DNA from: Nocardioides terrigena
GTDB lineage: Bacteria > Actinomycetota > Actinomycetes > Propionibacteriales > Nocardioidaceae
NCBI RefSeq assembly: GCF_003047265.1
Contig: NZ_PZYY01000003.1
Location: 372,001-436,000 of the forward strand
Reading direction: 5' to 3'
Length of the DNA stretch: 64,000 nt
This document shows positions 40,501 to 48,547 of the stretch, piece after piece. Made by a program: the position numbers and the translations under genes. The notes under the pieces are model-generated. The model ran no database searches. It was given only the letters and a program-made list of their open reading frames with translations, and was not told the DNA's origin. Every line of letters starts with the position of its first letter. The first letter of the stretch is position 1.

Positions 40501-40659
40501 TCACTCGGAGACGGTGCCGTACTCGAGGGCCGGGGCCTCGGCGTTGGCCGGGGACTGGTCGGGGGCACCGGTCTGGGACGAGATGACGCCCATCAGCGTG
40601 GTGACACCAAGAACTGCTCCGGCAACGATGCTCACGAGCGGCGCAACGACAGATCCCAT
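40501..40659 (-). CDS. DUF2613 microprotein, 52 residues
   Basis: ATG 40659 has a strong ribosome site (GAGGAGGG, 8 nt upstream). The product opens MGSVVAPLVSIVAGAVLGVTTLMG, a glycine-rich membrane helix or uncleaved signal, followed by SSQTGAPDQSPANAEAP and the end ALEYGTVSE. This is the size and pattern of the DUF2613 family. In mycobacteria a member sits right next to aftD, and the same linkage here supports both assignments. A single-pass membrane microprotein of unknown role, perhaps a subunit or regulator of the arabinan machinery. Confidence 0.8.
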   Translation of the reverse strand: MGSVVAPLVSIVAGAVLGVTTLMGVISSQTGAPDQSPANAEAPALEYGTVSE

Positions 40660-40745
40660 TGTGGATGACCCTCCTCAGGTACGACGCGGACCCTACCAGT
40701 CAGTACGGCCCCGTGCGCCATTTCGCGAGCCGAATACCCCACGCG

Positions 40746-42470
40746 TCATCCGCGCCCGCGTCGGCGTCGCCACCACCCCGCGGCCAGTGCCGCCGACGGC
40801 ACCAGCACCCAGGCCGCCCAGGCGGTCGACATCGCGGCCCGTCGTGCTCCCGACACCGACACCTCCCGGGCCGGGCCGAGCTCGACCACCGTGAGGTCGC
40901 CGTCCAGCGTCCTCGTGCCCGCGACCGCAGGCACGGGGTAGCCGTCGAGCTGCTCGACCACGACCACGGACACCCCGGCCGCCCGCAGCGCGGCGGTGCG
41001 CGCCTCGGGTGAGGGGGCCTCGAGGGCGGTCTGCACCTGCGCGGCACGAGGGTCCTCCCCCGCGATCCGGGTGCCGGAGACTACGAGCTCGTCGTTGACC
41101 ACGACCGGCCGGTCCGGGTAGCGCCCGAGCGGGTCGAGCACACGGTGCCCGCCGTTGTTCCACACCGGGGCGCGGTAGCTCACGAAGGGGAGCGAGACCG
41201 CGTCACCGACCGGTGCAATCGAGACCGCGTCCCGCGCGTCGTCGTACGCAGCCGGGTAGGACACGGCGGCCAACCGTCCGCCGACGCCCCACACCGCGTC
41301 CGGCATCAGGCTCAGCGGGACGAGCACCAGGACGCCGCCCACGAGCACGCGTGTCGCGCGGTCGGGCAGGCGCTCGAGCAGGCCGTCCACCGCGACCGCC
41401 ACCAGGACGACCACGAGCGGGACCGCGAGGCCGAGCAGCCGGGAACCGTCCCGCAGGAGCCCGCCTCCGGGTACGTTCGCGGCCAGCCATCCGAGAGCAC
41501 CGGGCGCCGCCCAGCTGAGCGCCGCCAGCCCGTAGCCGACGCCCCAGCAGACGACGAGCGCCGCGAGCCCGGTGACGTGGGCATGCCCTCGGGCCAGGCG
41601 GACGATCGCCAGCCCTGCCGCCACGACCAGGATCGCGGTCAGCGCCACGCCCGCCCACCCCGTGCGGGAGGTGGGGACCACCTCGGCGTTCCAGATGCCA
41701 CCGAAGGACAGTGCGGCCAGGGGTCCCGGCAGGAGACCCTCCCCCGCGGTGGCGAACAGCTCAGCACCGACGGGGTCCGAGGTGGCCGACGACGGCTGGA
41801 CGAGGCCGGCGACCACCCAGGGTGCGTTGGCCACGAGGAGCCACCCGAGGAGGACCAGCGTGCGGCGGGGATCACCGCGGCGGGTGCCCGCGGCCAGGGC
41901 GGCGACCGCCGTCACCAGCCCGGCGCTGGCGCTCAGGCTGCCGAGGAGCAGCAGGACCGGCACCCGTAGCGGCAGGGGCCGGCCAGGGGCGCTCCCCCGC
42001 AACGTCACCAGCAGCCAGGGCAGGACGGCGTACCCGACGAGCAACGGCCAGTGGCCGATCAGCAGGCGCTCCACGACGAAGGGGCTCCACACCGCGATCG
42101 TCACGGCGACCAGTCGCGCGGGGACCGAGCGCTCGGAGACCAGGGCCGCGGCGCCGGTCCCGGCGCCCACGAGTGCCCCGACGAGCACCACCTTCTGCAG
42201 GAGGACCGCCGGGACGACCCCGTCGAGGACGGCGACCACGGCATCGGAAGGCACCGCCCGGGGCAACGCACTGCCGAGCCCGAGCGTGTCGCTGCGCAGG
42301 TCCAGCTGCGGCACCCACACCATGTCGTAGCTCAGCACGTAACCCCACCCGAGCGCCGGGCCGAGCATGAGGAGGAGCAGCAGGAACGCCCAGGCGGCGG
42401 GAAGGGCTGCGACCAGCCTCGACCGACGCGGCGTACCGGCAGCAGGGGCGGGCGGGCGCTCCGTGGACAC
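40746..42470 (-). CDS. Polytopic membrane protein of the aftD region
   Basis: 574 residues from GTG 42470 (AAGGAGGAG site). About twelve helices lie within residues 18-410. The first extracytoplasmic loop holds YDMVWVPQLDLRSD, an acidic loop like that of GT-C enzymes, and GHWPLLVGYAVLPWLLV follows. A soluble segment (about 410-540: APVWNNGGHRVLDPLGRYPDRPVVV) precedes a final helix and a basic tail. In size and context it corresponds to the uncharacterised membrane protein of the mycobacterial aftD region. It is the first minus-strand gene of the block, divergent from the flippase. Confidence 0.8.
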   Translation of the reverse strand: MSTERPPAPAAGTPRRSRLVAALPAAWAFLLLLLMLGPALGWGYVLSYDMVWVPQLDLRSDTLGLGSALPRAVPSDAVVAVLDGVVPAVLLQKVVLVGALVGAGTGAAALVSERSVPARLVAVTIAVWSPFVVERLLIGHWPLLVGYAVLPWLLVTLRGSAPGRPLPLRVPVLLLLGSLSASAGLVTAVAALAAGTRRGDPRRTLVLLGWLLVANAPWVVAGLVQPSSATSDPVGAELFATAGEGLLPGPLAALSFGGIWNAEVVPTSRTGWAGVALTAILVVAAGLAIVRLARGHAHVTGLAALVVCWGVGYGLAALSWAAPGALGWLAANVPGGGLLRDGSRLLGLAVPLVVVLVAVAVDGLLERLPDRATRVLVGGVLVLVPLSLMPDAVWGVGGRLAAVSYPAAYDDARDAVSIAPVGDAVSLPFVSYRAPVWNNGGHRVLDPLGRYPDRPVVVNDELVVSGTRIAGEDPRAAQVQTALEAPSPEARTAALRAAGVSVVVVEQLDGYPVPAVAGTRTLDGDLTVVELGPAREVSVSGARRAAMSTAWAAWVLVPSAALAAGWWRRRRGRG

Positions 42471-42545
42471 CACTCCTCCTTCGGGCCGATTCGGGCGCTC
42501 CGGGCGGAGCGGGCGGGCGTCCGACCCTACTGGCAGGCGACCCCT

Positions 42546-42551
42546 TAGGCT
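42546..42551 (+). promoter_or_regulatory. -10 element TAGGCT of the flippase gene (leaderless)
   Basis: TAGGCT then CGCCCC (6 nt) then GTG 42558. Confidence 0.5.
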
Positions 42552-42557
42552 CGCCCC

Positions 42558-43808
42558 GTGCCAGCCTTGGATCGTGCCCGCACGCTGGCGCAGACCAGCG
42601 CCGGCATCGCGATCGCGATGGGCATCATGAACATCGCGACCTACGCGTTCACCATGCTGGCGACCTATCTTCTCGGCCCCAAGGACTACGGCGCGCTCAT
42701 CGCCGCCATGAACTTCCTGATCGTGGTCAGCGTGCTCTCCCTCGGGCTGCAGGCGACGGCCGCCCGTCGCATCTCCGCGGACCGTGGTCACGTCGCGCAG
42801 ATCGAGCGCTCGATCATGCGCGTCACCTACCGCGCCGCCGCCGCGCTCGGGCTCCTGCTCCTGGCGCTGACCCCCCTCATCGACCGCATGCTGCGTCTCG
42901 ACAGCCTCCCGACCACGGCGCTCATCGCCGTGTCTGCTGTGCCGCTCACCATCATGGGCGGCCAGGCCGGGATCCTGCAGGGCGAACGACGGTGGGCGCC
43001 CCTGGGTCTGGTCTACGTGGCCGCGGGGCTGCCACGCCTGGTGATCGCCACCGCGTTGATCGTGCTCGCTCCCGGGGAGTTCACCGCCCTGCTCGGCGTG
43101 ACCATCGGCTTCTTCGCACCGGCCGTCGTCGGGTGGTGGGTGCTGCGCGGCGGCCGCCAAGCCGGGGACGCCAGTCCAGAGCACGGCGGCACCGCGATCC
43201 TCAAGGAGAGCCTGCACAACTCCCACGCGCTGCTGGCGTTCTTCGCGCTCTCGAACGTCGACATCATCGTCGCCCGCAACGTGCTCTCGGACCACGACGC
43301 CGGCCTGTACGCCGCCGGGTTGATCATCAGCAAGGCGATGCTCTTCCTGCCGCAGTTCGTGGTGGTCGTGGCCTTCCCCGCGATGTCCACCGCCCACGAG
43401 CGGCGCCGGGCGATGGTCCGCAGCCTGACCCTGATCGCGGGCCTCGGCGTGCTCGGCACCCTCGCCGCGTGGCTGCTCGCGCCCTTGGCCATGGTCTTCG
43501 CGGGAGGAGCCGACTTCTCCGAGATCCAGCCGTACCTGTGGCTCTTCGCCATCCTCGGCACGCTGCTGTCCATGATCCAGCTGCTGGTCTACTCCGTCCT
43601 GGCCCGTCGCGGCCGATGGACGGTGCTGGCGGTGTGGGCCGCGCTCGCCGTCGTGGTCTCCGTGGGTCTCATGCAGGACACGCTGCTCGGCCTGCTCACC
43701 ACCGTGGTTGCCGCGGACGCCGTCCTGCTCGTGCTGCTGCTCGGCGCCACCGTCCACGTCCTGCGGGAGCAGGCGACCAGCGCCCCGGTGGCTGCTCCGG
43801 TCGCCTGA
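42558..43808 (+). CDS. Polysaccharide flippase (Wzx/MOP-type)
   Basis: 416 residues with about twelve helices. The N-terminus LAQTSAGIAIAMGIMNIATYAFTMLATYLLGPKDYGALIAAMNFL matches lipopolysaccharide/O-antigen flippases of the MOP superfamily, as does the mid-protein segment SNVDIIVARNVLSDHDAGLYAAGLIISKAMLFLPQFVVVVAFPAMS. It should flip lipid-linked saccharides to the outer face, which fits the lipid-carrier type glycosyltransferases in the island. It is the last gene of the island, convergent with polA, 28 nt away. Confidence 0.88.
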   Translation: MPALDRARTLAQTSAGIAIAMGIMNIATYAFTMLATYLLGPKDYGALIAAMNFLIVVSVLSLGLQATAARRISADRGHVAQIERSIMRVTYRAAAALGLLLLALTPLIDRMLRLDSLPTTALIAVSAVPLTIMGGQAGILQGERRWAPLGLVYVAAGLPRLVIATALIVLAPGEFTALLGVTIGFFAPAVVGWWVLRGGRQAGDASPEHGGTAILKESLHNSHALLAFFALSNVDIIVARNVLSDHDAGLYAAGLIISKAMLFLPQFVVVVAFPAMSTAHERRRAMVRSLTLIAGLGVLGTLAAWLLAPLAMVFAGGADFSEIQPYLWLFAILGTLLSMIQLLVYSVLARRGRWTVLAVWAALAVVVSVGLMQDTLLGLLTTVVAADAVLLVLLLGATVHVLREQATSAPVAAPVA

Positions 43809-43836
43809 CGACCCTGCGCACCTGCGGCGGCTCGCC

Positions 43837-46533
43837 TCAGTGCGCGGCCTCGTGCCAGCTGCGTCCGGTGCCGACCGACACGTCGAGCGGGACCGCGAGG
43901 TCGGCGGCCGCGCCCATCTGCTCGCGCACCAGGGCGGCGAGCGCCTCGCGCTCCCCCGTGGCGACCTCGAACACGAGCTCGTCGTGGACCTGCAGCAGCA
44001 TGCGCGAGCGCAACCCCTGCTCGGCGAGCGCAGCCTCGACCCCGAGCATGGCGACCTTGACCAGGTCGGCGGCCGAGCCCTGGATCGGCGCGTTGAGCGC
44101 CATCCTCTCGGCAGTCTCGCGCCGCATGCGGTTGTCGCTGGTGAGGTCGGGGAGGTAGCGGCGACGTCCCATGATCGTCTCGGTGAAGCCGGAGCGCCGG
44201 GCCTCGTCGACGATGCCGCCGAGGTAGTCGCGGACCCCACCGAAGGTCTCGAAGTACTCCTCCATGAGCCCGGCCGCCTCGCCGGTGCTGATCCGCAGCT
44301 GCTGGGAGAGGCCGAAGGCGGACAGGCCGTAGGCGAGGCCGTAGTTCATCGCCTTGATCTTGGCCCGCTGCTCGGTGCTGACGGCGTCGGCGTCGACGCC
44401 GAAGACTCGGGCAGCAGTGATCGAGTGGAAGTCCTGGCCCGAGCGGAACGCCTCGATGAGCAGGGCGTCCTCGGAGAGGTGCGCCATGATCCGCATCTCG
44501 ACCTGGCTGTAGTCGGCGGTCATGAGGCACTCGTGCCCCTCACCGACCACGAAGCCCTCGCGGATGCGCCGCCCCGCCTCGGTGCGGATCGGGATGTTCT
44601 GGAGGTTGGGATCGGTGCTGGACAACCGCCCCGTCGCCGCGATGATCTGGTTGTAGGTCGTGTGGATCCGCCCGTCGGAGGCCACCGTCTTGAGCAGGCC
44701 CTCCACGGTCTGGCGGAGCCGGATGACGTCGCGGTGGCGCAGCAGGTGCTGCAGGAACGGGTGCTCGGTCTTCTCGAAGAGCTGCTGCAGCGCGTCGGCG
44801 TCGGTGGTGTAGCCCGTCTTGGTGCGCTTGGTCTTGGGCATGTCGAGCTCGTCGAAGAGCACCACCTGCAGCTGCTTGGGCGAGCCGAGGTTGATCTCCT
44901 TGCCGATGACGTCGTAGGCGTCCTGAGCGGCGGAGCGGACCTGGTCGCCGAACTCGGACTCGAGCCCCTCGAGGTAGTCGGTGTCGACGGCGATGCCGGT
45001 CTGCTCCATCCGGACCAGGGTGCCGATGAGCGGCAGCTCGACGTCGGCCAGCAGCTGGGTGCCCCCGTGCTCCTCCACCGCGGCGTCGAGCGCCGCGGCC
45101 AGGTCGAGCACCGCCTTGGCCGTCAGCATCGCGACGTCGCTCGTGCCGGTGTCGTCGATCGCGTCCAGCGTGAGCTGGTCGGCGTCACCGGTGTCCTGGC
45201 GGAGCTCGCGCTTGAGGTAGCGCAGGGTCAGGTCGGCGAGGTCGTAGGAGCGCTGGTCGGGCTGGACGAGGTACGCCGCGAGCGCGGTGTCGACGGCCAG
45301 GCCGCCGAGCCGCCAGCCGCGCGCCGCCAGCGCCAGGATCGGGCCCTTCGCGTCGTGGAGCACCTTGGGGCGCTCCGGGTCGGCCAGCCAGCCGGCGAGG
45401 GCCTGGTCGTCCTCGGGCGACACGTCGGCGACATCGACCCAGGCAGCGGTGCCGTCGGCGGTGGCCACCGCGAGGGAGACGACCTCGCCCGTGCCCGCGC
45501 GCCAGGCGCCCTGGACGGCCACGCCGACCCGCTCGCCGGCCGACACATGGGCCTCCAGCCAGGCCGCCACCCCGCCGGCGGGGAGCCGCTCGCCGTCGAG
45601 CTCGAAGCCCTCCTCGGACACCTCGCCACCCGGGTCGGGGTCGATGGTGTCCATGAGGCGGGTGCGCAGCTCGCCGCGGAACTCCAGCTCGTCGAGGAGC
45701 TCGAGCCCGGCGGTGCGGTCCCAGGGCTGTCGGGCCAGCTCACCCGGGCGCACGGGCAGGGTCAGATCACGGACCAACGCGTTGAGGCGCCGGTTGCGGA
45801 TGACGTCGCCGAGGTGCTCCCGCAGCGCCTCGCCCTTCTTGCCGGTGATCTCGTCGGCCCGGGCGATGACGTTGTCCAGCCCGTCGAACTGGTTGATCCA
45901 CTTCGCGGCGTAGCCCTGGCCCACACCGGGCACGCCGGGCAGGTTGTCGGAGGTCTCCCCCACGATGGCCGCGAGCTCGGGGTAGCGGTAGGGCGGCACG
46001 CCGTACTTGTCCTCGACGTACGCCGGGGTGAGGCGGGCCAGGTCGCTCACGCCGCGCATCGGGTAGAGCACGGTGGAGGTCTCGGTGACGAGCTGGATGG
46101 AGTCGCGGTCGCCCGTGAGGATCAGCACCTCCATGCCTTCGGCCACGGCCTGCGTGGTGAGCGTGGCGATGATGTCGTCGGCCTCGTAGCCGTCGAGCTC
46201 CATGTGCGTGATGTGGAGCGCGTCGAGGACCCGCTGGATCAGCGGCAGCTGGCTGCTGAACTCCCCCGGGGTCTTGTTGCGCTTGGCCTTGTACTCGGCG
46301 TACTCCTCGAGGCGGAAGGTCTGGCGCGACTTGTCGAACGCGACCGCGACGTGGGTCGGGACCTCGTCGCGCAGCACGTTGACCAGCATCGAGGTGAACC
46401 CGTAGACGGCGTTGGTGTGCTGTCCTGAGGCGGTGGCGAAGTTCTCCACCGGGAGCGCGAAGAACGCGCGGTAGGCCAGCGAGTGGCCGTCGAGGAGCAG
46501 GAGCCGGGGGCGAGGGGAATCCGTCTGCGACAC
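43837..46533 (-). CDS. polA: DNA polymerase I
   Basis: 898 residues. The 5'-3' exonuclease/flap domain occupies residues 1-300 (LLLDGHSLAYRAFFALP; ELDGYEADDIIATL; LTGDRDSIQLV with metal-binding Asp). The middle 3'-5' exonuclease-like domain lacks the D-x-E and later acidic motifs (AGTGEVVSLAVATADG), so proofreading is absent, as usual in actinobacteria. The polymerase domain has motif A DYSQVEMRIMAHLS near 672, motif B KAMNYGLAYGLSAFG and motif C QVHDELVFEV near 852. It serves replication and excision repair. GTG 46533 is leaderless (TAGAGT 6 nt upstream). Confidence 0.97.
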   Translation of the reverse strand: MSQTDSPRPRLLLLDGHSLAYRAFFALPVENFATASGQHTNAVYGFTSMLVNVLRDEVPTHVAVAFDKSRQTFRLEEYAEYKAKRNKTPGEFSSQLPLIQRVLDALHITHMELDGYEADDIIATLTTQAVAEGMEVLILTGDRDSIQLVTETSTVLYPMRGVSDLARLTPAYVEDKYGVPPYRYPELAAIVGETSDNLPGVPGVGQGYAAKWINQFDGLDNVIARADEITGKKGEALREHLGDVIRNRRLNALVRDLTLPVRPGELARQPWDRTAGLELLDELEFRGELRTRLMDTIDPDPGGEVSEEGFELDGERLPAGGVAAWLEAHVSAGERVGVAVQGAWRAGTGEVVSLAVATADGTAAWVDVADVSPEDDQALAGWLADPERPKVLHDAKGPILALAARGWRLGGLAVDTALAAYLVQPDQRSYDLADLTLRYLKRELRQDTGDADQLTLDAIDDTGTSDVAMLTAKAVLDLAAALDAAVEEHGGTQLLADVELPLIGTLVRMEQTGIAVDTDYLEGLESEFGDQVRSAAQDAYDVIGKEINLGSPKQLQVVLFDELDMPKTKRTKTGYTTDADALQQLFEKTEHPFLQHLLRHRDVIRLRQTVEGLLKTVASDGRIHTTYNQIIAATGRLSSTDPNLQNIPIRTEAGRRIREGFVVGEGHECLMTADYSQVEMRIMAHLSEDALLIEAFRSGQDFHSITAARVFGVDADAVSTEQRAKIKAMNYGLAYGLSAFGLSQQLRISTGEAAGLMEEYFETFGGVRDYLGGIVDEARRSGFTETIMGRRRYLPDLTSDNRMRRETAERMALNAPIQGSAADLVKVAMLGVEAALAEQGLRSRMLLQVHDELVFEVATGEREALAALVREQMGAAADLAVPLDVSVGTGRSWHEAAH

Positions 46534-46539
46534 GTCGCG

Positions 46540-46545
46540 ACTCTA
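46540..46545 (-). promoter_or_regulatory. -10 element TAGAGT of polA (leaderless)
   Basis: TAGAGT then CGCGAC (6 nt) then GTG 46533. Confidence 0.5.
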
Positions 46546-46621
46546 GCCGCCGCCACCGACGCCCGGACCAGCCCGTCACCCGTCGTACGACGCCTCCCGC
46601 CGGCGCCCGCGGCGCGTCGGC

Positions 46622-46627
46622 CACAAT
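46622..46627 (+). promoter_or_regulatory. -10 element CACAAT of the thioesterase gene (leaderless)
   Basis: CACAAT then 7 nt then ATG 46635, which favours that start over ATG 46626. Confidence 0.45.
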
Positions 46628-46634
46628 GGCCCGC

Positions 46635-47075
46635 ATGACCGACCAGCCCACCACGGACCCCACCGCCATCGACGTCGACGAGTTCGTCGCCCGCATGCCG
46701 GAGGGCATGGGCGCGCTCAACGCGACGATGGGCATCGAGATCACCGAGATCAGCCCCGAGCGCATCGTCGGGACGATGCCGGTCGAGGGCAACACCCAGC
46801 CCTACGGACTTCTCCACGGCGGAGCGTCCGTCGTGCTGGCCGAGAGCCTGGGCTCGATCGGCTCGGCCATCGCCGCGGCGCCGGACCGGATCGCGGTGGG
46901 CGTCGACATCAGCGCCACGCACCACCGCTCAGCCACGTCCGGCACCGTCACCGGGGTCGCCACCCCGGCGCACATCGGCCGCAGCATGGCGACCTGGGAG
47001 GTCGTGATCTCCGACGAGCGGGGCAAGCGCGTGTGCACCTCGCGGATCACCTGCGCATTGATCCCTGCGCGCTGA
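46635..47075 (+). CDS. Hotdog-fold thioesterase, PaaI/MenI-like
   Basis: 146 residues from ATG 46635. The hotdog signature YGLLHGGASVVLAESLGSIGS (residues 54-74) contains the Gly-rich turn and the catalytic Glu, and VGVDISATHHRSATSG is the second conserved strand. The family hydrolyses aryl- or acyl-CoA (phenylacetyl-CoA, DHNA-CoA). Substrate uncertain; with menaquinone as the main actinobacterial quinone, DHNA-CoA is a reasonable guess. It is divergent from polA; related thioesterases lie beside polA in other actinobacteria. Confidence 0.9.
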   Translation: MTDQPTTDPTAIDVDEFVARMPEGMGALNATMGIEITEISPERIVGTMPVEGNTQPYGLLHGGASVVLAESLGSIGSAIAAAPDRIAVGVDISATHHRSATSGTVTGVATPAHIGRSMATWEVVISDERGKRVCTSRITCALIPAR

Positions 47076-47100
47076 AGGTGGCGCGCTGACCGACGCGTAC

Positions 47101-47120
47101 GCCGGCCCCGCGGGGCCGGC
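47101..47120. terminator. Palindromic terminator between the thioesterase and GNAT genes
   Basis: A perfect 20-bp palindrome (GCCGGCCC-CGCG-GGGCCGGC) followed by TTGGTT lies between two convergent genes. Confidence 0.75.
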
Positions 47121-47135
47121 TTGGTTCAGCAGGGG

Positions 47136-47714
47136 TCAGCCGGCGATGTTCTCGCGGCTGATGCGCCGTGCCGCGAGCACGCGGTCGATGTGGCGGGAGC
47201 CGGCCGGGCGGGCGGCCGAGCGACCCGCCGAGCGACGGGCGGAGAGCTTGGCGCGTACGGCGACCGTGGTCGCGGCCCGCAGGGTGGCCTGCGGGGTGAA
47301 CGACAGGCGGGCCATGAAGCGGTTGGCGTCGCGCGAGCTGGCGACCGCGGCCGTGGAGATCGTGGCGATCCCCTGGGCCTCCGCGAAGCGGACGGCCGCC
47401 TCGATGAGGGCGGAGCCCACGCCGTGACGGCGGAACTGCGGCAGCACGTGCGGCGAGACGGCGAGCACCGCCGGCTCGAGGTTGAGCGGGGTGAGCGTCG
47501 TGGCGCTGAGGTGGATCGCACCCGCCACTTCGCCGTCGTACTCGGCGACGACGATCGACTGGCCGGGGTCGGAGTCCGCCTCGTCGAGCACGCGTGCGAG
47601 GTCGGCGAGCTGCTCGTCGGCGGTCCCGCGCCGCAGGATGTCGCCCCACAGCTCCCGCAGTGCGGGCAGGTCGTCCGCGACGGCATCGCGCACGGTCACC
47701 GGTGTCCGGCTCAT
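47136..47714 (-). CDS. GNAT family N-acetyltransferase
   Basis: 192 residues from ATG 47714 (GGGGAG site). The acetyl-CoA-binding motif A is AVSPHVLPQFRRHGVGSALIEAAVRFAEAQG near residues 86-115 with the R-x-x-G-x-G/A loop. SIVVAEYDGEVAGAIHLS is the preceding strand pair and ANRFMARLSFTP motif B. The C-terminus of about 45 residues is arginine- and alanine-rich (KLSARRSAGRSAARPAGSR) and predicted disordered, which is unusual for the family. Acceptor unknown. It lies between polA and the liv operon. Confidence 0.88.
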   Translation of the reverse strand: MSRTPVTVRDAVADDLPALRELWGDILRRGTADEQLADLARVLDEADSDPGQSIVVAEYDGEVAGAIHLSATTLTPLNLEPAVLAVSPHVLPQFRRHGVGSALIEAAVRFAEAQGIATISTAAVASSRDANRFMARLSFTPQATLRAATTVAVRAKLSARRSAGRSAARPAGSRHIDRVLAARRISRENIAG

Positions 47715-47839
47715 GCTCCAACTCCCCAAGATCAGCCCCGTAATGGTGAGTCCCCCGTCCGCCGGATCCGTCCGGCGCACCCCCCGGACCCTACGCCCGT
47801 CGGTGGCGCGGTGTCCCGGGAGGTGCCGAAGATTTGTCC

Positions 47840-48547
47840 TCAGACGCCGAGGTAGGCCTCGCGGACGCTGGGGTCGTCGAGGAGCTCGGCCCCGGTGCCG
47901 GTCTTGACGATGCGCCCGGTCTCCAGGACGTAGGCGCGATCGCTGCGCGACAGGGCCTGCTTGGCGTTCTGCTCGACCACCAGGATCGTGGTCCCCTGCT
48001 TGGAGATCTCGGTGATGATGTCGAAGATCTGCTGGATCAGCATGGGGGCCAGCCCCATGGAGGGCTCGTCGAGCATCAGCAGCTTGGGCCGGGACATGAG
48101 GGCCCGCCCGATGGCCAGCATCTGCTGCTCGCCGCCGGACAGCGTGCCGGCCACCTGCTTGCGCCGCTCGCTCATCCGCGGGAAGAGGCCGAAGACGCGG
48201 TCGTAGTCCTCGTCGATGGCGGACTTGTCCTTGCGCGTGTAGGCACCCATGTTGAGGTTCTCGGTGACCGACATGCCCGGGAAGATGCCGCGACCCTCGG
48301 GCGTCAGCACGAGCCCTTTGCGCATCCGCTGGTCGGCGCGCAACCTGGTGACGTCCTCGCCCTCGAAGACCACCTTGCCTGCGCTCAGGCCGCGCACCCC
48401 GGAGAGGGCACGCATGGTGGACGTCTTGCCGGCACCGTTGGCGCCGATGAGGGACACGACCTCACCCTCGGCCACCTGCACGCTGATGCCGTGGAGGGCC
48501 TCGATCTTCCCGTAGCTCAGGACGGCGTTCTCAAGCTCAAGCAGCAT
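47840..48547 (-). CDS. livF: Branched-chain amino acid ABC transporter ATP-binding protein LivF
   Basis: 235 residues from ATG 48547, overlapping the livG stop by 11 nt. Walker A SLIGANGAGKTSTMRAL near residue 37, signature TLSGGEQQMLAIGRALMSRP near 133, Walker B LLMLDEPSMGLAP near 154 and the switch His replaced by Gln in VVEQNAKQAL, which is the rule in LivF proteins. It is the second ATPase of the heterodimeric branched-chain or amide importer and the last gene of livKHMGF. Confidence 0.95.
   Translation of the reverse strand: MLLELENAVLSYGKIEALHGISVQVAEGEVVSLIGANGAGKTSTMRALSGVRGLSAGKVVFEGEDVTRLRADQRMRKGLVLTPEGRGIFPGMSVTENLNMGAYTRKDKSAIDEDYDRVFGLFPRMSERRKQVAGTLSGGEQQMLAIGRALMSRPKLLMLDEPSMGLAPMLIQQIFDIITEISKQGTTILVVEQNAKQALSRSDRAYVLETGRIVKTGTGAELLDDPSVREAYLGV

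Noticed and set aside
43708..46428. 906-codon open frame antisense to polA
   Set aside because: It is a mirror of the polA codon pattern; polA is unambiguous on the other strand.
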